A program made the translations under genes and the position numbers. The notes under the pieces are model-generated. The model did not search any database. It saw only the letters and a program-made list of their open reading frames with translations, and was not told the origin of the DNA. From positions 1-7,613 of the forward strand of contig JAHWJF010000159.1 in NCBI GenBank assembly GCA_019348515.1: 7,613 nt of DNA. Direction: 5' to 3'. Positions 1 to 5,647 of the stretch are shown here, in pieces. Source of the DNA: Chloroflexota bacterium. GTDB taxonomy: Bacteria; Chloroflexota; Chloroflexia; Thermomicrobiales; UBA6265. Every line of letters begins with the position of its first letter. Position 1 is the first letter of the stretch.

Positions 1-508
1 TGACCTGCAATCGGGTCCCCACGGGCAAAACAACGACTGCCGCGCTTTCCGTCGTAGGTCCCTCGCGCAAATTCACTTCATCCGTCGTTGTAACCAGCGA
101 CCCGACTTCGTAAACGGGCATGCTAGCGCACGGATTCTGCGGGTCACTGGCAGCGGCCGGAACTGTCGGCGCGGCTGCCTGGGTGGGCGCCACAGCAGGA
201 GGCGGAGTTGACGTCGGTAACGGCGGTGGACCCGGGGTCGGGGCGATGACCACCGCGGTTGCCGTGGGAGGAGCCGGGGTTGCAGCATTGATAGGAGTGA
301 TGACCGCCGCCATCTCGGGTGTTGGAGGCGGCTGGGTGCTCCCGTCTCCGATCAGGGCGGAAGCCCAATACCAGAGCAAACCGATGAGCAAGAGAAGTCC
401 GATTACGGGAAGCGCGATCCGGAGGTAGTCGGTCCAGTAGCGCTCTTCCGGCTGGTAGCTCACCGTGCGCTCCTCACTCGATGCAGTCCGGCCGTGCCCT
501 TCGGACAT
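1..508 (-). CDS. Membrane-anchored SH3b-domain protein, partial at the left edge
   Basis: The frame is open from an ATG at 508-506 to the window edge (169 codons), so the C-terminus is missing. A strong Shine-Dalgarno, GGAGGT, lies at 520-515, six bases before the ATG, and fixes the start. Residues 1-30 are hydrophilic and residues 31-53 form one membrane helix (Leu/Ile-rich with WYW near its end). Residues 57-120 are a Pro/Thr/Ala-rich tether, and residues 138-169 begin an SH3b domain with the typical DEVNLREGP core followed by VLPVGTRLQV. From family knowledge, such a layout is a single-pass protein with a short cytoplasmic tail and an extracellular SH3b module that binds peptidoglycan or protein ligands. 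The missing part could hold more SH3b copies or a hydrolase domain. It lies on the same strand as two bactofilin genes, after a 386-nt structured gap. The exact role is unknown. Confidence 0.85.
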   Translation of the reverse strand, partial: MSEGHGRTASSEERTVSYQPEERYWTDYLRIALPVIGLLLLIGLLWYWASALIGDGSTQPPPTPEMAAVITPINAATPAPPTATAVVIAPTPGPPPLPTSTPPPAVAPTQAAAPTVPAAASDPQNPCASMPVYEVGSLVTTTDEVNLREGPTTESAAVVVLPVGTRLQV

Positions 509-894
509 CAACTCACCTCCAGCGCATCCCGATCCCTTGTTCCAACTTACTGCCACAGCGTCTAGATGGGCGTCATGGGCGAAAGTGGGAACGGACGGAA
601 TCGCCTGTTGTGTGGTCGACGGCTCCCAGAGGCTCTTCGCTAGGGCGTTTTCGCAATCCAGCGTCCCGGCGTCGACCGGGTGGCTCTCTTGGGGCCCATA
701 GAGCCGTGGGTGCCGGCACCATCCGTGGCGCCAAACCCCGGAATGTTCAAAGAACCGGCAGCTGCCGCAAGCCTGAAGTGCTTCTCGGCGCTTCCCGGTT
801 GAAGCGTGACTCCCCCGCGGGCCCACCGCGGTTCCGGAGCCACCAAGCTCGGAGGGGATTGTACACCTCGCAACTCTGCAGCGGACGACTGGAG
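509..894 (-). other. 386-nt non-coding gap rich in GC hairpins, leader of the SH3b gene
   Basis: No convincing gene is seen here; frames open on both strands have Arg/Ser/Pro-rich shadow composition and no ribosome-binding site. The gap is filled with short inverted repeats: stems 837-840/847-850, 815-820/826-831 (CCGCGG each side), 789-794/801-806, 769-772/780-783, palindromes 756-767 and 709-720, and stems 682-687/700-705 and 665-669/676-680. None is followed by a T-run on either strand, so they do not look like intrinsic terminators. A TACAAT -10-like hexamer at 863-858 (minus) has no good -35. The likely reading is a long structured 5' leader of the SH3b gene, or a processed region of a bactofilin-SH3b transcript. 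Confidence 0.55.
752..865 (-). ncRNA. Candidate structured leader RNA, loosely like a ydaO (c-di-AMP) riboswitch
   Basis: Read on the minus strand, the order of elements is: AATCC (860-856), hairpin with GAGC/GCTC arms (850-837), GGAACC (835-830), stem CCGCGG/CCGCGG (831-815), GGGGGAGTCA (816-807), hairpin CGCTTC/GAAGCG (806-789), hairpin AAGC-ACTTCAG-GCTT (783-769), and CAGCTGCCGG (764-755). This parallels AAUCC, P2 hairpin, GGAACC, GGGGUGAAUC, hairpin, CCUUC-loop hairpin and CAGCUAACC of the ydaO family, which often precedes cell-wall and SH3 genes in Gram-positive bacteria. Against it: the GUGAAUC and CUAACC cores are not matched, no closing P1 helix was found, and about 245 nt separate it from the SH3b start. 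The hairpins are seen directly; the class is a guess. Confidence 0.25.
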
Positions 895-1473
895 CTAGCT
901 GACTGAGTCCCTACCGTTGTTCTCATCGGCCACAAGGTTTCCGCTGGATTCCTCTCTAGGTGACTCCCACGGCGCTTCTGGACTCCCGAGGCGCCGGATG
1001 AAGGTTGTCCCGTTCCCGGCCTGCCCACCGCCTGAACCTGGATCACTATTCACCGGATTCATCGGTGGACTCGCACGGAGGGCCCGCGGCGCTGAGCGTT
1101 CTATACCCGCCATTTCCAGTTGGCCTTCGTAAATCGCTCCCTCCTGGATAATGAGAGAGCCGGTGGTGACGTCGGCGCGTACTCGTCCGCTCGGCAGAAT
1201 CTGAAGTCGCCCCCGGCAACGAATCTCTCCTTTGAGATCTCCGGCGACCGTAATGTGCGCCGCGTCCACGGTGGCCGCGACCGTAGCGCCTTCGGCGATG
1301 AATAGTGTTCCGTCGCAGGTCACGGTTCCCTTGACCTCACCTTCGACCCTGAGGTCGCGCTGCGCACGGAAGACGCCGTCAAATGCTGAATCGCGATCGA
1401 CCAAGCTTACGGCTTCGAACGACGCAGCCGTGTCGTTGCTCCATTCTAGGTCAGTGGTGGAGAGATCTCGCAT
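895..1473 (-). CDS. Bactofilin (polymer-forming cytoskeletal protein), second copy
   Basis: The product is 192 residues from the ATG at 1473-1471. I chose this start because GGGGG lies six bases upstream; an in-frame ATG at 1521 would add 16 basic residues but has no visible ribosome-binding site. Residues 26-121 are a bactofilin core: short beta-helix rungs such as RDLRVEGEVKGTV, LFIAEGATVAATV, ITVAGDLKGEI and SLIIQEGAIYEGQLEM, with Gly and hydrophobic residues alternating as expected. The core is flanked by a short acidic head (1-25) and a disordered, Pro/Gly/Ser-rich tail (122-192). Bactofilins self-assemble without nucleotide into filaments under the membrane and position wall-modifying enzymes. 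There is no membrane segment. It follows the other bactofilin gene by 86 nt, probably in one transcript, and the cores align closely, so they are tandem paralogues that could co-polymerise. Confidence 0.87.
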   Translation of the reverse strand: MRDLSTTDLEWSNDTAASFEAVSLVDRDSAFDGVFRAQRDLRVEGEVKGTVTCDGTLFIAEGATVAATVDAAHITVAGDLKGEIRCRGRLQILPSGRVRADVTTGSLIIQEGAIYEGQLEMAGIERSAPRALRASPPMNPVNSDPGSGGGQAGNGTTFIRRLGSPEAPWESPREESSGNLVADENNGRDSVS

Positions 1474-1559
1474 GTTGTGCCCCCGTGCACGCTTGGTCTC
1501 GAACACGCGCCACTGCCGCATTGTGACGGCCGCTGGTTCGGTCCCCGTTCGATTCGACC

Positions 1560-2195
1560 TCAGTCACCGCCACGCGCCACACGTGTCGGAGGCACTGTGG
1601 ACGCTCTGGACTCGGCCGTCGGCGCCATCGAGATTTCTCCAACGAGGATCGCGCCTTCGTGAATCACGATTACTGGCGCATGGATATCGCCGGCCACTCG
1701 CCCGCGCGGGAGAACTTCAAACCGCTCACCGCAACGGATCGTGCCACGTACGTTCCCCGCGATCGTCACGTTTGCGGCGGTGATCGTCGCGTCAACGTCA
1801 GCCTCCTCCGCAACATAAACATCGTCCTGTGCGGTCAAGGAACCGTCGACCCGCCCATGGACATGGAGAGAGCCGCTCGACTCAAGCGCGCCGTTCCATG
1901 TCGTTGTATGCGCGATGACGCTTGTTAGTGAGTCGGCGGCCGGGATTGCGGAAAGGGCAACTTCGGTCCTGGGAACCGGTATTGGATTAGGTGCCCGCTG
2001 GGCTGATCCTGCTGACGCCGAATCCGAGTCGTCAAGGACGGCAAAGTCTAGGTGGTAGGGAGTCTCGGCTCGTGCAGTGTGCCGCCGCTCAGGCGCGGGA
2101 AGCGCCACATCATGATCGTCACCACCGAGTTGATGCCGTAGCGCACTAATTTGCCGATGAAATGCGTCCACCCTGCTGTCTTTGCGTACAACCAC
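1560..2195 (-). CDS. Bactofilin (polymer-forming cytoskeletal protein) with long N-terminal extension
   Basis: The product is 211 residues from a GTG at 2195-2193, supported by GGAGGG at 2206-2201 with a five-base spacer. Residues 91-191 form the bactofilin beta-helix core, with rungs such as LHVHGRVDGSLTA, VYVAEEADVDATI, VTIAGNVRGTI and VIVIHEGAILVGEISM. The first 90 residues are unusual in length for the family: residues 8-24 look like a short amphipathic helix (DAFHRQISALRHQLGG), followed by an Ala/Pro/Ser-rich disordered stretch. In some bactofilins the N-terminal tail carries the membrane-targeting signal, so this helix could serve that role; that is inference. No membrane helix is present. 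It is the first gene of the minus-strand group and probably shares a transcript with the second bactofilin. Confidence 0.87.
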   Translation of the reverse strand: MVVRKDSRVDAFHRQISALRHQLGGDDHDVALPAPERRHTARAETPYHLDFAVLDDSDSASAGSAQRAPNPIPVPRTEVALSAIPAADSLTSVIAHTTTWNGALESSGSLHVHGRVDGSLTAQDDVYVAEEADVDATITAANVTIAGNVRGTIRCGERFEVLPRGRVAGDIHAPVIVIHEGAILVGEISMAPTAESRASTVPPTRVARGGD

Positions 2196-2200
2196 GCTAA

Positions 2201-2206
2201 CCCTCC
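2201..2206 (-). promoter_or_regulatory. Ribosome-binding site that decides a GTG start
   Basis: The minus strand reads GGAGGG here, five bases before the GTG at 2195. No ATG lies nearby in frame, so this site is the main support for the N-terminal extension of the first bactofilin. Confidence 0.7.
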
Positions 2207-2381
2207 AGGACGCCCGTTCTTGTGAAACGCGGGGTCGCCGGTTCGGTCAATGCCGGACAGCGGGGGTACCTGGCAGGCCGTGCTGGTGCGGAGCATGGAA
2301 ACGAGCCTTACGGGCCCCCAGAGGCGACTCCTGGTGCGTGGCGTCAAGTGACGCCGTCACCCAGTCCGGAGGTGTACGTAC

Positions 2382-2390
2382 ATCATACCA
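2382..2390 (-). promoter_or_regulatory. Candidate extended -10 promoter for the bactofilin group
   Basis: The minus strand reads TGG-TATGAT: a TATGAT -10 hexamer (2387-2382, five of six to consensus) preceded by the TGn motif (2390-2388) of extended -10 promoters. The -35 is weak (TGAAGA at 18-bp spacing), as is common with extended -10 sites. Transcription would start near 2375 and leave a 5' leader of about 180 nt before the GTG at 2195. No riboswitch was recognised in that leader. Confidence 0.4.
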
Positions 2391-2462
2391 TGCTTGTGAC
2401 ACGGTTCTTCACTGTCCGGCTGATCGTCAACGCTGGTGTAGAAGTCGGCGCATTTGGGAGGG

Positions 2463-2535
2463 TACGCCCGAGAGGACTCGAACCTCTGGCCTCTTGCTCC
2501 GGAGGCAAGCGCTCTATCCGCTGAGCTACGGGCGC
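2463..2535 (-). tRNA. tRNA-Arg, anticodon CCG
   Basis: A full cloverleaf folds on the minus strand over 73 nt. The acceptor stem is GCGCCCG/CGGGCGT with one G-T wobble at the end, the D stem is GCTC/GAGC, the anticodon stem is CTTGC/GCAAG, and the loop CTCCGGA places anticodon CCG at 2502-2500. The variable region has five bases, and the T arm is AGAGG-TTCGAAT-CCTCT. The discriminator base is A (2463). The 3' CCA is not encoded: the sequence after the discriminator is CCC. It decodes the Arg codon CGG. No intrinsic terminator is evident downstream, so 3' maturation by nuclease trimming plus CCA addition is expected. Confidence 0.97.
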
Positions 2536-2552
2536 GTATCTACTGACGAGAG

Positions 2553-2558
2553 ATTATA
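2553..2558 (-). promoter_or_regulatory. -10 box of the tRNA-Arg promoter
   Basis: The minus strand reads a perfect TATAAT here, 17 bases upstream of the mature tRNA 5' end, which allows a leader of roughly ten nucleotides. No good -35 sits at 16-18 bp; a TTGACT lies upstream, but at 24 bp, which is too far for a normal sigma-70 site. Confidence 0.55.
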
Positions 2559-2641
2559 GCCGAACCGGCCCGACAGTGCTGTAGTCAAGCCTAGAGCCTG
2601 ACAACGGGACCAGAGAGTGGCAACGAGCACAGCGCAGCGGC

Positions 2642-2647
2642 TATCAT
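2642..2647 (+). promoter_or_regulatory. Weak candidate -10 box for the small-protein gene
   Basis: TATCAT matches five of six -10 positions and would give a leader of about 50 nt before the ATG at 2704, but no recognisable -35 lies at normal spacing. A second option, CTGACA (2660-2665) with TATTTT, has a spacer of only 14 bp. The promoter of the plus-strand genes is therefore not fixed. Confidence 0.2.
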
Positions 2648-2703
2648 TCACCGGTTAACCTGACATTGCGTTGTGTTGCTATTTTTCGATTATCGGAGGA
2701 ACG

Positions 2704-2913
2704 ATGACATTTCGGGATGGCATCTCTGGAGCGACCGCGGTTCGTCTCAACGAGGATGACTTGACATATCTAATGAATGTGCTGCGAAACGCCAGCGAAC
2801 CGGTCACGACGCAGCAACTTATTGATGTGCTAAGAAGGCAACCGGGCCAGTTTCATATCGACTCAGCCGCCATCCCTAATTCTCCAGATGAAACTCCAGA
2901 GCCCTCGGGCTAG
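2704..2913 (+). CDS. Small protein of unknown function (69 aa)
   Basis: The ATG at 2704 is preceded by GGAGGA at 2695-2700, a very good ribosome-binding site, so I prefer it to an upstream in-frame start at 2671 that lacks one. Residues 15-46 look helical and hydrophilic; residues 20-44 read like the first helices of a winged helix, with a Pro-Val-Thr turn between helices. The C-terminal 20 residues are Pro/Glu/Ser-rich and probably disordered. The pattern DL-x2-YL-x3-L-x6-PVT-x3-L-x2-VL-x3-PG is shared with residues 227-257 of the 557-residue protein encoded next, so the two may be related domains or partners. No transmembrane segment, Cys pair or signal peptide is present. I do not recognise a named family. 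Confidence 0.65.
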   Translation: MTFRDGISGATAVRLNEDDLTYLMNVLRNASEPVTTQQLIDVLRRQPGQFHIDSAAIPNSPDETPEPSG

Positions 2914-2932
2914 GCGCGGATCGTACTTCACC

Positions 2933-2958
2933 GGCTTGCGCGATAGTCTCGCGCGGCC
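2933..2958 (+). other. Strong intergenic hairpin without a T-run
   Basis: A perfect stem GCGCGA (2938-2943) / TCGCGC (2949-2954) with loop TAGTC can be extended by GGCT (2933-2936) with GGCC (2955-2958) around one bulged T. It lies between the small gene and the 557-aa gene. No T-run follows on either strand (GAAAAGC follows on the plus strand), so it is not a standard intrinsic terminator. It could slow RNA decay or set different expression levels for the two genes. Confidence 0.5.
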
Positions 2959-3000
2959 GAAAAGCAGCCTGTCATGATTGTGGCGACGTGATTTCAGTAG

Positions 3001-3006
3001 AGAAGG
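3001..3006 (+). promoter_or_regulatory. Ribosome-binding site that decides a GTG start
   Basis: AGAAGG is followed by a seven-base spacer and then GTG at 3014. The open frame reaches further up to a TTG at 2978, but that codon has no ribosome-binding site and would overlap the region just after the intergenic hairpin. Confidence 0.6.
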
Positions 3007-3013
3007 GCAAGCA

Positions 3014-4687
3014 GTGGTCGAGCAACGGGTCAAGCCAGCGGTCCAATTCGGCGGAAGCAAGCGCCAGCAAGAAGTGGCTGAAAAGGTTCTAGGGCTCATG
3101 TTGGCGCGAGGCATGTTCATGTCCTCCAACGCCTCAATCAAAGTCCCGGTTGCGGCTCTTGCCGATCATCTCGGTAACCAAGGAGAGAACGAGCCGGCGA
3201 CGCTACTCGACGAGGTGGTCGCGGCAAACCCGAGCATCTTTGTCGTTGAGGACATTGATGGCGAAGCGTTCTTGGTGACGACTCGCGATGGACGCGCGCC
3301 GAGGACAGCGTCGCCGGTGACCCGGCATACATTTGCCTCCAGATTTCATACCCCGCTTCCAACGCCCGAGCGCACCTCAGTGCCACGGCCACGGCCGCGG
3401 CCGGAAGCCGCGGTTGTTGACGTACTTGCCGGAATGGAGACCCCTGAGGTTGCGGTACCGGCCCCGATACCAGACGCAGACGTGGCCATCGAAGAAGACG
3501 TGATCGTCGAAGCCCCGGCCGCTATGGCGCGGACATTCACCACTCAGGTTGGCAAGCCAGCCGGTATTACCGATGTCGATGACGTCAAACTTGCCGTTGT
3601 GCTCCGAGAGCGTCTCGGGTCCGATCCCCGGGTTGCCAATTTCGGTGAGCAGTGGCTGATGGAGGACCGAGTTCCACGATTCAGCCGGGGGGATCTGCGC
3701 CGGTTGCGCGACTATTTGCAAGAGAAGGAGCAGCCGATCACCGACGGCGATCTGGCTCAGGATGTCCTTGGGGTCCGTCCGGGAACGCCGGATTTCGAAC
3801 TTGTCCGCTTTGCCCTCAATTACCGGCTATCGAACGAGCACCGCGAATTCGAGTTCGTCGGGACTGGCAATCAACGATTCTGGAGCACGAGCGGACTTCC
3901 TCAAATCGGAACGACCCGCCGGAAACTCACGGAGATTGGCTCCGATTATCGCTATCTGCTCGATGAGGTTCCCACCCCGGCGGCACATCGATCGCGGGAG
4001 TCGATCGATCACACGCTTACGTTCTACGAGTACATTCACGGGCTACTTCCCTACGATGCGGAGATGCAAGCCCTCCTGCCAGCGCCGATGACATCCAATC
4101 AGAAGTCGGCTGTATTGACGTTCGAATGTCCGCAGTCATTCACGACGTATTTGGTCGAGTTGCGTTATCCGACTCCGAACCGAGGTGGGTTCATCCTGGG
4201 TCTCGACGATTTCTACACCGAGAACCTGGTGCCAGGAGCCATAATTTCGATCCAGCGAACTGAGAATGACGGGCACTACCAGGTCGAGTATTTGGCGGAA
4301 AGCCCACGCGCCGATCAACTCCTCGAGCTGGACGAGCGGCGCGCTCCCCGGTACGTGTTCCGACCCACAACTTTCGCATGCGGGGTTGAAGAGGCTCGGC
4401 TTCTGACTGAGTCGAAACTCGGCGGCATGGCCGGCGAGAAGCCGCTAGATGAGAAAGTGCGCCGGCGTCCCGAAGCGGTCCTCGCGGCCACGTTCGAACG
4501 GATCGGCCAAGAGCGCGACGGGAATTATTCGGCTGCATTTGAAACGCTTCACGCGGGTGTGAATATCGAGCGTCCGATGTCGGCGATGCTGCTTCGTTCG
4601 ATTCTCGAACAGGACGACACCGGGGCATTCTCACGGGATCCCGAGGCTCCAGACACCTACACCTACGTTCCGGGAACGACCCCGTAA
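3014..4687 (+). CDS. Unknown multi-domain protein with winged-helix-like segments (557 aa)
   Basis: I do not recognise a named family. From the GTG at 3014 the product has 557 residues. Residues 16-92 and 226-292 each look like a winged helix: two or three helices, then a helix and a beta wing ending in IDGEAFLVTT or GTGNQRFWST. Residues 96-172 are a Pro/Arg then acidic, disordered linker (PRPRPRP at 124-130). Residues 330-428 are rich in beta strands (AVLTFECPQ, TTYLVELRYP, GGFILGLDDF, GAIISIQRTE, YQVEYLA) and suggest a small barrel. Residues 480-554 again look helix-rich with a closing strand (TYTYVP). There is no signal peptide or membrane helix, so the protein is cytoplasmic. Repeated winged-helix-like units suggest nucleic-acid or protein binding, possibly regulation; that is inference. 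The HEAT-repeat gene follows after 12 nt. Confidence 0.85.
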   Translation: MVEQRVKPAVQFGGSKRQQEVAEKVLGLMLARGMFMSSNASIKVPVAALADHLGNQGENEPATLLDEVVAANPSIFVVEDIDGEAFLVTTRDGRAPRTASPVTRHTFASRFHTPLPTPERTSVPRPRPRPEAAVVDVLAGMETPEVAVPAPIPDADVAIEEDVIVEAPAAMARTFTTQVGKPAGITDVDDVKLAVVLRERLGSDPRVANFGEQWLMEDRVPRFSRGDLRRLRDYLQEKEQPITDGDLAQDVLGVRPGTPDFELVRFALNYRLSNEHREFEFVGTGNQRFWSTSGLPQIGTTRRKLTEIGSDYRYLLDEVPTPAAHRSRESIDHTLTFYEYIHGLLPYDAEMQALLPAPMTSNQKSAVLTFECPQSFTTYLVELRYPTPNRGGFILGLDDFYTENLVPGAIISIQRTENDGHYQVEYLAESPRADQLLELDERRAPRYVFRPTTFACGVEEARLLTESKLGGMAGEKPLDEKVRRRPEAVLAATFERIGQERDGNYSAAFETLHAGVNIERPMSAMLLRSILEQDDTGAFSRDPEAPDTYTYVPGTTP

Positions 4688-4691
4688 GGAG
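4686..4691 (+). promoter_or_regulatory. Ribosome-binding site overlapping a stop codon; supports a TTG start
   Basis: AAGGAG begins inside the TAA stop of the 557-aa gene (4685-4687) and sits eight bases before the TTG at 4700. This points to coupled translation of the two genes. An in-frame GTG at 4706 is the alternative start. Confidence 0.6.
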
Positions 4692-4699
4692 CGGAAGCG

Positions 4700-5647
4700 T
4701 TGGATGTGGAGGAGCCACGAGAACAGCCGCGGTCAGCTCTGGAGCGAGCCATATCGAATCTCCGGGACGGCGACCTGTCCCAGACGCAGGTCGCTCGTCT
4801 CTCCGATCTGAGTCGCGAGAACGCCCGTACGCTGACGAGAGCGTGGGAATCCATCCCTGAGGAAACGCGAATCGATCTCGTCCGCCGGTTCGATGAGCTA
4901 TCCGAAGAGCGCGTGGAGCTGAACTTCAATCGCGCGCTGCGCATCGCGCTCGACGACTCGTCGGCCGTTGTTCGACAGCTCGCCGTTGCCGGGCTGTGGG
5001 AAGACGAATCACGTGATGTGCTGGACCTGATGCGCCACGTCCTAGAGACCGACGCATCTCCGGATGTCCGCGCCCAAGCTGCGGCCGCCCTCGAACGGTT
5101 CTCCGGAAGAGCTGTGGACGGATCGCTCGACGAGAGTGCAGCAACAGACCTGCGCAACGATCTACGCCGGGTGGCGAGTGATCCAGAAGCGCCGTACTCG
5201 GTGCAACGGCGGGCTCTGGAGTCGCTCGGTCCCTATGCAGCCGATCCCGAGATCGAATCACTCATATTGGACGCATACGATTCCGGCGACCACGGGCTGC
5301 AATGCAGCGCGATTTATGCCATGGGCCAAAGTCTAGACTCCCGCTGGTTGCCAACCATCCTGATGGAATTGGAGAGCGACGAACCGGAGATTCGCTTCGA
5401 AGCCGCCCGCGCGGCCGGGCTTCTGGGTGCCGCTGATGCCCTCCCGGTTCTTCTCGAAGCAGCGCGTGACGATGACGCCGAAGTGCGTCATGCGGCCATC
5501 GGCGCGATCGCTCAGATAGGGGGGCGAGGGGCCGTGCGCGCCCTCGAGCGATTGGCCGAAGACGCGGGCGAGGCGGACCTCGAGCTCATAGAGTCCGCTA
5601 TTGAAGAAGCGAACATCCTCCTCGACCCAATTCCGCATTCCTCGTGA
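4700..5647 (+). CDS. HEAT-repeat protein (315 aa)
   Basis: Residues 74-305 are built of repeated helix pairs of the HEAT/PBS-lyase type. Good units are near 78-100 (ALRIALDDSSAVVRQLAVAG), 108-133 (VLETDASPDVRAQAAAALE), 155-179 (SDPEAPYSVQRRALESLG), 186-210, 218-243 (ESDEPEIRFEAARAAGLLG) and 249-273 (DDDAEVRHAAIGAIAQIG). The first 73 residues are charged and helical without clear repeats. The product is acidic, with no signal peptide or membrane helix, so it is probably a cytoplasmic scaffold. HEAT solenoids bind proteins and rarely catalyse; PBS lyases use similar repeats, but nothing here suggests phycobilin chemistry. Its position between the unknown winged-helix-like protein and FemAB, with its stop overlapping the FemAB start, suggests a partner in the same process. 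The actual partner is unknown. Confidence 0.85.
   Translation: MDVEEPREQPRSALERAISNLRDGDLSQTQVARLSDLSRENARTLTRAWESIPEETRIDLVRRFDELSEERVELNFNRALRIALDDSSAVVRQLAVAGLWEDESRDVLDLMRHVLETDASPDVRAQAAAALERFSGRAVDGSLDESAATDLRNDLRRVASDPEAPYSVQRRALESLGPYAADPEIESLILDAYDSGDHGLQCSAIYAMGQSLDSRWLPTILMELESDEPEIRFEAARAAGLLGAADALPVLLEAARDDDAEVRHAAIGAIAQIGGRGAVRALERLAEDAGEADLELIESAIEEANILLDPIPHSS

Noticed and set aside
815..850. Resemblance to a T-box core (GGTGG ... GAACCGCGG on the minus strand)
   Set aside because: Five bases interrupt the motif, no T-run terminator or specifier stem was found, and the downstream gene is not an aminoacyl-tRNA synthetase or amino-acid gene.
481..906. Plus-strand open frame of 141 aa in the hairpin-rich gap
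   Set aside because: Arg/Gly/Pro/Ser-rich, no ribosome-binding site, overlaps the SH3b gene's ribosome-binding site and hairpins; no protein pattern seen.
1232..1783. Plus-strand open frame of 183 aa across the bactofilins
   Set aside because: It is antisense to both bactofilin cores, whose beta-helix pattern is unmistakable.
2048..2347. Minus-strand open frame of 99 aa overlapping the first bactofilin's N-terminus
   Set aside because: The bactofilin frame has a GGAGGG site and a GTG at the right spacing and runs on into the conserved core; the rival frame has no such support.
4191..5157. Minus-strand open frames of 175 and 164 aa opposite the unknown and HEAT genes
   Set aside because: Arg/Ser-rich composition, no ribosome-binding site, and opposite well-formed HEAT repeats.
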